Source: Bog-756 sp963813525 (lineage in GTDB: Bacteria > Actinomycetota > Acidimicrobiia > Acidimicrobiales > RAAP-2). From it: a stretch of 64,000 nucleotides of DNA. Both the position numbers and the translations under genes were made by a program. The notes under the pieces are model-generated. The model was not told the origin of the DNA, did not search any database, and was given only the letters and a program-made list of their open reading frames with translations. The stretch is from contig CAWEZI010000005.1 of assembly GCA_963813525.1 (NCBI GenBank), forward strand, positions 310,001 through 374,000, given 5' to 3'. Of the stretch, positions 1-6,871 are shown one piece after another. How positions within the stretch are numbered: position 1 is the stretch's first letter; every line of letters starts with the position of its first letter.

Positions 1-551
1 ACTTCGTTATGCTCGACCGCCCGGTCACTCGCTTCCTTGTTCTCACTGACGCCGAGAACAAGTTCGCAACGCAGGCGAAGCGCGCAAAGCAGCGAAAACT
101 GTTGCTGGACTCAATCACGAGGGGGGTGCCGGGAGACCTGCGGCAAGATCTCTACACCCGGGGCGCACGCATCGTCGAGATCCTCACGTGGGGCCAGTAT
201 CCCTTCGAGTTCGCTCACTTCAACGATCATCAGATCGCGGATGGACTCTTATCCCTCGCTTCGACGAGGTACCTGGGTGGACGATCGAGCCTGATTGCCC
301 GAGTGGCGACCGAGCGCAGTTCGCAATCGCCCAACGTGGGCGACATTTGGCCGACATCCGGCATTGCACACCTCAAGGTGTCTCTCGCCGAAGAGCTCTG
401 GGCCCTACTGGAGAAGCGAATCGAGACTGCGATCCGACGAGGAACAAAGGGCCCGCCGGTGATGAAGGCAGCAGTCCGGGCGTACGAGCTGGCCATGTTG
501 TCGTACCAGCGCAACATGTCGGTACGACGCAGTCGGGACGGGCGTCGCTAG
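1..551 (+). CDS. C-terminal part of an uncharacterised protein, possibly TOPRIM/OLD-like
   Basis: The frame is open to the left edge, so the true start lies outside the window; an internal ATG is at position 9. The 180 visible residues begin with a hydrophobic strand ending in acidic residues (RFLVLTDAE). They continue with a basic segment, a conserved-looking WGQYPFEFAHF stretch and a C-terminal Glu/Arg-rich helix (EELWALLEKRIETAI). The strand followed by D-x-E resembles the second acidic motif of TOPRIM domains in OLD-family nucleases, but the evidence is thin. The gene stops about 160 bp before the left copy of the 198-bp repeat, so it may be cargo of an integrated element whose right end is at about 909. 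Coding is well supported; function is not. Confidence 0.6.
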   Translation, partial: FVMLDRPVTRFLVLTDAENKFATQAKRAKQRKLLLDSITRGVPGDLRQDLYTRGARIVEILTWGQYPFEFAHFNDHQIADGLLSLASTRYLGGRSSLIARVATERSSQSPNVGDIWPTSGIAHLKVSLAEELWALLEKRIETAIRRGTKGPPVMKAAVRAYELAMLSYQRNMSVRRSRDGRR

Positions 552-711
552 GGCCCCGTCGGGGATGGGTTGGCTTCGAGCGAACGACGAGGGCTCGGAT
601 AGCGTCGAGATTCCGCTTCGAATCGGAGGGCGCCGACGTCGGAGTGTGCACTGAGCGCATCTGGTAAGAAGACAGAAGGCCCATCTCGTGATAATGACAA
701 AGGTCCAGTTC

Positions 712-909
712 GTGAGAACCGCCGTGAGAACCAAACGCCCGCAAACCATGGAAAGTGGTGGCGAATGGTGGTCAGTTGTGGTCAAATCGAATCGACGAAT
801 ATTCCAGGTAGCGGTGCCTAAGTGAGTTCCCCGGCCAGTCACGGTATATGATGGATAAATGACACTTTAGATCTACGGATCAGAAGGTTGCAGGTTCGAA
901 TCCTGCCGA
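712..909 (+). repeat. 198-bp direct repeat, copy 1, ending in a tRNA-Arg(ACG)-like 3' fragment
   Basis: This stretch aligns without gaps to 9970-10167, at roughly three-quarters identity by eye. The first 26 bases are identical, and the last 41 (869-909) differ at one position. The end reads as the 3' half of a tRNA: anticodon loop CTACGGA, 3' stem TCAGA, T-arm GCAGG-TTCGAAT-CCTGC. In this copy it continues into an acceptor-like GAGCGCGC (907-914). The 5' half of a tRNA is missing or degenerate, so this is not a functional tRNA. The best reading is an attachment site of an integrative element that used the 3' end of a tRNA-Arg gene. Confidence 0.75.
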
Positions 910-914
910 GCGCG
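869..914 (+). other. Putative att core (tRNA-Arg 3' half), left copy
   Basis: The 41-bp core shared with 10127-10167 contains the anticodon loop, the variable region and the complete T-arm of a tRNA-Arg(ACG)-like sequence. After the core, copy 1 still has a plausible acceptor strand and discriminator, which the right copy lacks. Cores of about this size inside tRNA 3' ends are the usual target of tyrosine-recombinase elements. No recombinase gene is visible in the window. Confidence 0.6.
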
Positions 915-970
915 CTAAAAGTCCAGGTCAGACCGCCATTCAATGTCGAGCACCATGCTCGGTGAGAACC

Positions 971-996
971 CCGTGAGAACCAAACGGTTCTCACGG
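971..996. terminator. Perfect 11-bp inverted repeat made of GTGAGAACC words
   Basis: CCGTGAGAACC and GGTTCTCACGG pair perfectly around an AAAC loop. A further direct GTGAGAACC lies just upstream at 962-970. The same word occurs twice at the start of each 198-bp repeat (712-732 and 9970-9990). The hairpin could terminate transcription, but the shared word suggests arm-type recombinase binding sites flanking the att core. No T-tract follows. Confidence 0.45.
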
Positions 997-1186
997 ACGG
1001 CTGAGTTCCCGGGCACGCACGGCCGCCGGATGCGGGCTCGCCTGGTCGGTCGCGGCAATTCGGATCGAGTCCGACTGAGTGGCGATAACGATCTCCTATA
1101 GGAACCTCCCTGGGGGACGGATCCGGGCACTCTGGCCAAGTCGGAAGCGGACACCAAAGTAGATGCTTCCTGCACCTTTTGCACGG

Positions 1187-1675
1187 TCATGGCACGGTCT
1201 CGCTTGGGGCACGATGACAGCCGGGAAGCTGGGCGCTGAAGTCCTCGAGCGCATCCAGGTTTCCTATGCGCCGTCGGAGGTCGGTAACGATGTGCAGAGC
1301 CAGCGGGTCGCAGCCGACGCTGGCGAGATGTTCATGGAGCAGATCGGTGGCTCGACTGAAGTTGCCGGCGGCCGCGGTGTGGACCACTTCAATGTGATGG
1401 CGTTCCCAGCTCATCGGGCGGCCACCGATGTGACTTGGGGGCGCTTCGATGTAGGCGGCGAGATCGGCGACGGCGAGTGCGAAGCCAGGATCGGCTATGA
1501 CCGCGTGACGGAGCGCCTTTACGGTGGCCGACGCGCCCCCGGCCCGTTGCGCTTGGCGATAGAAGGCGGCGGCCCGGTTGTTGGCCGTGACCACCCGACC
1601 GTGGTCCTCGACCGCGGGACCTGCAGAATCCGACCGGCCAAAGCGGGTGTTCGGTTGTTCTGGATCGCGATGCAT
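1187..1675 (-). CDS. Small TPR-like (TTC38-like) protein
   Basis: This 162-residue protein has a helix-rich pattern of the TTC38/tetratricopeptide type: an ALRHAVIADPGFALAVADLAA helix pair, a WERHHIEVVHTAAAGNFSRA segment and a DLLHEHLASVGCDPLALHIV segment. I chose the ATG at 1675 because the reading upstream of it loses all protein-like character. There is no strong ribosome binding site. Eukaryotic-type TTC38 proteins are longer, so this may be a compact actinobacterial form or the N-terminal part of a decayed gene. It lies downstream of the SARP-family regulator on the same strand, 110 bp away, and could be co-transcribed with it. The molecular role is unknown. Confidence 0.6.
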   Translation of the reverse strand: MHRDPEQPNTRFGRSDSAGPAVEDHGRVVTANNRAAAFYRQAQRAGGASATVKALRHAVIADPGFALAVADLAAYIEAPPSHIGGRPMSWERHHIEVVHTAAAGNFSRATDLLHEHLASVGCDPLALHIVTDLRRRIGNLDALEDFSAQLPGCHRAPSETVP

Positions 1676-1784
1676 AACTATCAGGTTGCGCTTGTGACCT
1701 GAGGCCGCCCTGAGGTAGTACTGAGGTGCAAGCCCCACGGCTTGAGATGGCCTCGAAGGGAACTCGAGCTGCGGCTTTGGTGGT

Positions 1785-4700
1785 TCAGGTCGCGGGTGGT
1801 GTGAGACGGGTGGCGAGGGCCACCAGATCTGGCTCGTCGGTGAGGGAGCGATGCGAGGGACCTGAGGCTCGCTGTTGGGCCAACGCCACGAAGTTGTCGG
1901 TGTTGTGCTGAGTGGGGTCTGCGATCGCGTTCGCTGCGGCCAGGGCGGAATCGGCGAGCAGTTGGGATTCAGGATCCCCGATTGCCTGTGCGGCTCTGAC
2001 AGCATCTGCCGCGAAGCTGACTGCAGCAGCGGGTTGATCTGTACCGATCGCCCACCAGGCCAGGCCGGCAAGCACCCGGGCTTGGCCGGTGGGAAGGTCG
2101 GCGTCCCGGTAACGCTCGGCAGCAGTGTCAAGCAAACCTCTCGCCCGTGACAGGTCACCGAGGTGACGAGCGACTGCCGCTTGGCCGACCATGGCGTCGG
2201 CCGAGAGCCACGGGTTGTAGCAGCACCCGATCGCCTCTTGGTAGAGATGGTCGGCGGCAGTGGCGTCACCTTGTCTGGCCCGCACACCGGCCAAAGAGAC
2301 GAGGCAAAATGGCAGGTACGGGTGCTGCTCGGTCGCCCGGCACCGTTCCAACAGCGCTTCGTAGGTTGCTGACGCGCCCTCGAAATCACCTTTTGCCGCG
2401 GCAACTCCGGCGAGGGCGTTCAGTGCGTTGACCACCAGCAATACCTCACCTGCTGCGTCGAAATGCCCAATGCTCGAGAGGGCCGCGGCCTCCGCCTCGT
2501 CGAGACGCCCAAACGACGCCATATTCCAGCTGACCAACATGTCGTGCGTGCCAAGCAGCCACCCGTGCTCATGAGGCCCGAGGTACATCTGCGTCTCCAT
2601 CGTGTCGTCTGTACCGGGTAGCCACCGTTGGTCATCGGGTCCGAGCAGCATCTGTGCTTCTGCCAAAGCCTCCAGCGACCGGCTGAATTGGTGGGCGCGT
2701 ATCAGTACCGACGCTCCAAGCAGGAGCGCCTCGGCTAGGCGGACAGGGTCGCCACCCGGCCTCAAGACGGCGATTGCTTCTTCACATTCGACGACACCCG
2801 CCGCCGGGCTGAACGACATACCCACGCAGTAGCCGTGCCAGACGAGTGCGGTGGCGTGCAGCTCAGCACGGCATTTCCCTTCGGCACCCAGCGCGCTGGC
2901 TAGCCAACGGGCGCCTTCGGCAAAATCGCTGTTGACGAACCACAGCCAGGCCATTCCGGAGACCATGGACAGTGCGGCATCGATGTTTCCGGTGCCCAAA
3001 TGCCAATCGATCGCAGCTTTCAGATTGCCCAACTCCGGGGTTAGGCGTTCGCTCCACTCCGGCGCTCTGGCACCTCGTAGGCGTTCGTTGGCGTTCTCGG
3101 CAAAGCGGCGGTAGTAGCCGGCGTGTCTGATGCGAACTGTGTCGGCCTCGTCGGAGTCGTCGAGGCGGGCGGTGCCGTACTCCCATAACGTCTGCAGCTG
3201 AGTGAACCGAGTCTCGCCGGGTGTCGGAGCCGTGACGAGGGACTTGTCCACCAGCCGGCTCATGACGTCGAGGACCTCGGTGCTCGGGAGCTCGTCGTCG
3301 ACGCAGACGGCCTCGACGGCTTCGAGCTCGCAGCCGCCAATAAAGACCGACAGCCGAGCGAACAGGCGCCGCTCGTCTTCGAAGAGGAGGTCGTAGCTCC
3401 AGTCGACCACGGCACGCAGCGTCTGTTGGCGGGGCAGAGCGGTGCGGGCGCCGCGCGTGAGCAGCGCGAAGCGGTCGCCGAGTCGGTCGGCCAGCGTGGA
3501 CAGGGGGAGGGCTCGAAGGCGGGCGGCGGCAAGCTCGATGGCGAGGGGCAGGCCGTCGAGTCGCTGGCAGATGCCATCGATGATCGCTTTGGCTGGGCCG
3601 TCCCCTTCGAATCCTGGCTGGACCGCACAAGCGCGATCCACGAAGAGTTCGATGGCAGCCGGGGAGGCCAGCCCGGCAATGGGTATGAGGATCTCGCCGG
3701 GAACACCGAGTGGCTCGCGGCTGGTGGCCACGAGGTGAAGACCGGGTATCCTTCCGACCAGGGTGTGGGCGAGGCTCGCAGCCTCGTCGATGACGTGCTC
3801 GCAGTTGTCGAGGACGACCACGAGCGAGCGGCCGGCGAGGTGGCGGGCAATGAGCTCGGCGGTCGATCCAGGGGGTTGGGCGTCACCCGGTGCCGGCCGT
3901 GCGGCTCCGAGCGTGCCGGCCGCAGCCGGGGCGACCCCTTCGGGATCGGTGACGCCGGCCAGTTCGATCAGCCAGGTGCCGCCCGAGTGTTGTTCCCGCA
4001 AGCGGGCCGCGGCCTCGACCGCCAGACGGGTCTTGCCTACCCCACCGGGTCCGATCAGTGTGACCAAGCGGCTAGAGGAAATCGCTTCGCCCACCTGTTC
4101 CAGTTCGACGTCACGCCCCAGGAATCTGCTTAGTGGTTCGGGCAGGTTGCCTGGCACCGACAGTAGAGCCGGCACACGGGGCGCCGACGGTTGCTCGGCG
4201 GCGAGCGATGGGTCGTGCTCAAGGACCCTGGCTTCCAGCTCGCGCAAGCTGGAGCCCGGGTCGACCCCGAGCTCATCGACCAGGCAGTCACGGATCTCGG
4301 CGTAGGCCCGCAACGCTTCGGCTTGCCGTCCCGCTCGATAGAGCGCCAGCATGAGCAGCTCCCACAGGCGCTCGCGTAGCGGGTGGTCCCGGCACAGCGC
4401 TTCCAGCTCGCCCACCAGCTCGTTGTGATGGCCAAGCTCCAGGTCCGCTTGGACTCGGTACTCGGTTGCCACCAGGGCCAACTCGTTGAGATGGGCCCGC
4501 TCGGCGTCAGCGAAGCCGGCATAGGCGAACTCGGACAGCGGCTCGCCGCGCCGCAACAGGAGAGCATCACCGAGCACGGCGGACGCCCTGGCTACCTCGC
4601 CCTCACTGCTGAGGCGGCGCCCCTCGGCTACCAAGTCCTCGAATCGGGCTGCGTCCAGATCAGCGGCACTGATATCGAGCGCATAGCCGGATTCGGACGT

Positions 4701-4937
4701 GACGACGGCGGAGGCTCCGAGGGTTCGGCGCAGTTGGACGATTTGGGCCTGCAAGGCGTTGGCCGGCTTCGCCGTCTGCCCGTCGCCCCAGAGCTGGTCG
4801 ATCAGACGATCGGCGCTGACCGGATTCCCTCGGTTGAGTGCCAGGAGAGCCAGTAGGGACCGTTGCTTGGCGCCACGAACGGGTATCGCCACACCCCCTC
4901 TGACCACCTCGAATTCGCCAAAGAGCTTCACCTCCAC
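1785..4937 (-). CDS. SARP/AfsR-family transcriptional regulator (BTAD + NB-ARC + TPR)
   Basis: This is a large cytoplasmic activator of 1050 residues. An N-terminal winged-helix DNA-binding domain (VKLFGEFEV..., about 1-95) is followed by a bacterial transcriptional activation (BTAD) helical domain (about 95-245). Next comes an NB-ARC ATPase with Walker A GPGGVGKT, a VVLDNCEH Walker B and a GLPLAIELAAARL motif, and then a long TPR-like C-terminus. The start is the GTG at 4937, which directly precedes the conserved VEVKLFG sequence and has a GGGAG just upstream; an ATG at 5003 would add 22 unconserved residues. It is divergent from an ABC transporter operon whose upstream region carries three 11-bp-phased direct repeats, the classic SARP operator format. 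It therefore probably activates that operon. Confidence 0.93.
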   Translation of the reverse strand: MEVKLFGEFEVVRGGVAIPVRGAKQRSLLALLALNRGNPVSADRLIDQLWGDGQTAKPANALQAQIVQLRRTLGASAVVTSESGYALDISAADLDAARFEDLVAEGRRLSSEGEVARASAVLGDALLLRRGEPLSEFAYAGFADAERAHLNELALVATEYRVQADLELGHHNELVGELEALCRDHPLRERLWELLMLALYRAGRQAEALRAYAEIRDCLVDELGVDPGSSLRELEARVLEHDPSLAAEQPSAPRVPALLSVPGNLPEPLSRFLGRDVELEQVGEAISSSRLVTLIGPGGVGKTRLAVEAAARLREQHSGGTWLIELAGVTDPEGVAPAAAGTLGAARPAPGDAQPPGSTAELIARHLAGRSLVVVLDNCEHVIDEAASLAHTLVGRIPGLHLVATSREPLGVPGEILIPIAGLASPAAIELFVDRACAVQPGFEGDGPAKAIIDGICQRLDGLPLAIELAAARLRALPLSTLADRLGDRFALLTRGARTALPRQQTLRAVVDWSYDLLFEDERRLFARLSVFIGGCELEAVEAVCVDDELPSTEVLDVMSRLVDKSLVTAPTPGETRFTQLQTLWEYGTARLDDSDEADTVRIRHAGYYRRFAENANERLRGARAPEWSERLTPELGNLKAAIDWHLGTGNIDAALSMVSGMAWLWFVNSDFAEGARWLASALGAEGKCRAELHATALVWHGYCVGMSFSPAAGVVECEEAIAVLRPGGDPVRLAEALLLGASVLIRAHQFSRSLEALAEAQMLLGPDDQRWLPGTDDTMETQMYLGPHEHGWLLGTHDMLVSWNMASFGRLDEAEAAALSSIGHFDAAGEVLLVVNALNALAGVAAAKGDFEGASATYEALLERCRATEQHPYLPFCLVSLAGVRARQGDATAADHLYQEAIGCCYNPWLSADAMVGQAAVARHLGDLSRARGLLDTAAERYRDADLPTGQARVLAGLAWWAIGTDQPAAAVSFAADAVRAAQAIGDPESQLLADSALAAANAIADPTQHNTDNFVALAQQRASGPSHRSLTDEPDLVALATRLTPPAT

Positions 4938-4989
4938 GCTCCCACGGTACGACCGATGGCCAGGTACGGCGTGACTGAGCTGACTCGCC

Positions 4990-5021
4990 CACCTCAGGGC
5001 CACGTCAGCGGCACCTCAGGC
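4990..5021 (+). promoter_or_regulatory. Triple direct repeat with 11-bp phasing, likely SARP operator
   Basis: CACCTCAGGG starts at 4990, CACGTCAGCG at 5001 and CACCTCAGGC at 5012, so a CACSTCA heptamer recurs every 11 bp. SARP proteins are known to bind heptameric direct repeats with this helical spacing just upstream of a -10 box. The array lies between the SARP gene and the ABC ATPase start at 5073. Confidence 0.65.
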
Positions 5022-5072
5022 ACCGAGCGCAGGCTGCTTCCAGGACCAAGAACATCGAGGAAGGGAAGCACC

Positions 5073-6002
5073 ATGATCGAGGCAAACCACCTGACCAAGC
5101 GCTACGGCAAGACCGTGGCCGTCGATGAGGTCTCCTTCACCGTCAAGCCCGGGCAGGTGACCGGTTTCCTCGGCCCCAACGGGGCTGGCAAGTCGACCAC
5201 CATGCGCATGATTCTCGGCCTGGACGCCCCGACTTCAGGCGAAGTCCGCGTGGACGGTATGCCCTACCGCCAGCTGGCCGACCCACTCCGGTCGGTCGGG
5301 GCGCTCTTGGACGCCAAAGCCATTGTCGGCGGCCGCAGTGCCGCCAACCACCTCCTGTGGCTGGCCGACAGCAACGGCATCCCCCCCCGACGGGTGGCCG
5401 AGGTGCTTGACATCGTCGGGCTCAGCGACGTGGCGGGCAAGAGGGTCGGGACATTTTCGCTTGGCATGAACCAGAGGCTCGGCATCGCTGGCGCGCTGCT
5501 CGGCGACCCCCAGACGGTGATGTTCGACGAGCCAATCAACGGGCTCGACCCTGAGGGCATCCTCTGGATCCGCAACCTGATGAAGTCCCTGGCATCACAA
5601 GGCCGCACGGTGTTCCTGTCCAGCCATCTGATGAGCGAGATGGCCCAGACCGCCGATCACCTGATCGTGATCGGCAGGGGCCGCATCATCGCCGACGCCG
5701 GGACCGATGAGTTCATCAACCGGCACACAGCCTCGAGCGTGCGGGTCCGGGCCGTGGAGCAGACCGATCTGGCCGAGGCCCTGACCCAGCGCGGCGCGCT
5801 GATCGAGTGTGGATCTGACGGCGCCATGGTCGTGACCGGAATGGACTCCGCCACCATCGGCGTCGCCGCTCGTTCTCACGACATCACCCTCGTCGAGCTG
5901 GCCCCACTGGGATCTTCGCTGGAAGAGGCCTATTTCGACTTGACCAAGGACCAAACCGACTACCACGCGGGCCAGCTGGTCGGCGCAACCAAAGGAGCTT
6001 GA
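5073..6002 (+). CDS. ABC transporter ATP-binding protein (drug/lantibiotic-export type)
   Basis: This 309-residue ABC ATPase has Walker A GPNGAGKST, Q-loop region, signature FSLGMNQR (a variant of LSGGQ), Walker B VMFDEPINGLD and an H-loop SSHLMSE. The C-terminal 80 residues match the regulatory tail of the multidrug/lantibiotic exporter subfamily (CcmA-like). I chose the ATG at 5073 because a good AGGAAGGGA site lies 7-15 bp upstream and the conserved IEANHLTKRYG begins there. The stop is separated by 1 bp from the permease start, so the two are translationally coupled. It powers export of an unknown substrate through the next gene product. The first 53 nucleotides are copied at the start of the hydrolase gene at 6872. 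Confidence 0.95.
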   Translation: MIEANHLTKRYGKTVAVDEVSFTVKPGQVTGFLGPNGAGKSTTMRMILGLDAPTSGEVRVDGMPYRQLADPLRSVGALLDAKAIVGGRSAANHLLWLADSNGIPPRRVAEVLDIVGLSDVAGKRVGTFSLGMNQRLGIAGALLGDPQTVMFDEPINGLDPEGILWIRNLMKSLASQGRTVFLSSHLMSEMAQTADHLIVIGRGRIIADAGTDEFINRHTASSVRVRAVEQTDLAEALTQRGALIECGSDGAMVVTGMDSATIGVAARSHDITLVELAPLGSSLEEAYFDLTKDQTDYHAGQLVGATKGA

Positions 6003-6003
6003 C

Positions 6004-6834
6004 ATGAGCACTGCGACTCAGACCATCGACGCGATTCACTTCACACCCCCCGCTCCATCGGTGCGGACTCCCAGGATCCGCAGGATCGCCAAGGCGGAGT
6101 GGACCAAGCTGCGCACCCTGCCCTCTACGTGGAGGACAGTGGTCATGGCTTTTGTCATTTCTGTTGCCCTCGGGGCGATCCTCTGTGTCTCCCAAGTCCA
6201 GCAGTGGTCGAAGATGACGGCCGGGCAGCGCCAAACGTTCGACCCAACCGCCTGTTCCCTCTTCGGCATTGTGTTCGTCGGTGCCGTGCTGATTGCGTCC
6301 CTTGGAGTACGGGCCATGACTTCCGAGTATGTGACGGGGATGATTCGGTCTACCTTTGCCGCTACGCCCAACAGGCGGCGGGTACCTGCAGCTAAGGCCG
6401 GGATCATTGCGCTGTTCGTGTTCCCGGTGGCGCTGCTGACTTCAATGGTCAGCTTCGAAGTCGGCCAGCGAATCTTCACCGGCAAGCATCTCGCTGTGTC
6501 CTTTGCTCACCCCGGCGTCCTCCAAGCGGTCGTGTTCTGTGCCCTGGCAGTGACCCTTGTTGCCGTCATGGGAGTCGGACTCGGCGGCCTCATACGACAC
6601 ACGGCAGCCGCCACCACGACACTGGTGCTGGTCATCGTGGGAGGCGTCACGCTTGGTCAACTGCTTCCGGCAGGCCTTCGCCAGTACGTGCCTGGAACTG
6701 CGCTGCAGGCCGCCATCACGGTGAACCACTCTGCGGGACTCCTGCGGCCGGGCACTGCCGTCTTGGTCCTCGGTATCTATGCAGCAATCGCATTGGCGGG
6801 GGCCTCCATCCGGATGTCCCAGGGCGACGCCTGA
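6004..6834 (+). CDS. ABC-2-type transporter permease
   Basis: This 276-residue membrane protein starts with an AKAEWTKLRTLPSTW motif, typical of ABC-2 permeases paired with CcmA-like ATPases, and has six hydrophobic segments. The ATG follows an AAAGGAGCTTGAC ribosome binding site and the ATPase stop. It should form the membrane pore of the exporter. The substrate cannot be read from the sequence; the SARP regulator next door would fit a secondary metabolite or peptide. Confidence 0.92.
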   Translation: MSTATQTIDAIHFTPPAPSVRTPRIRRIAKAEWTKLRTLPSTWRTVVMAFVISVALGAILCVSQVQQWSKMTAGQRQTFDPTACSLFGIVFVGAVLIASLGVRAMTSEYVTGMIRSTFAATPNRRRVPAAKAGIIALFVFPVALLTSMVSFEVGQRIFTGKHLAVSFAHPGVLQAVVFCALAVTLVAVMGVGLGGLIRHTAAATTTLVLVIVGGVTLGQLLPAGLRQYVPGTALQAAITVNHSAGLLRPGTAVLVLGIYAAIALAGASIRMSQGDA

Positions 6835-6871
6835 ACTTCGAGCTCCGATCGACCACAGGAAAGGAAGAACA

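Larger units (their letters stand above)
552..1186. other. 635-bp non-coding junction with repeat, att core and hairpin
   Basis: No convincing gene was found here. The stretch holds repeat copy 1 (712-909), the tRNA-like core, and further downstream three GTGAGAACC-type words at 962-996. The rest (997-1186) shows nothing recognisable. Confidence 0.6.

Noticed and set aside
869..914. A tRNA gene
   Set aside because: Only the 3' half (anticodon loop to acceptor) is well formed. The D-arm and 5' acceptor are missing or degenerate, so neither copy can fold into a complete tRNA.
1676..2404. Extension of the TPR-like protein upstream to 2404
   Set aside because: Residues before the ATG at 1675 are Pro/Arg/Ser-rich, lack any domain and overlap the well-supported SARP regulator in another frame.
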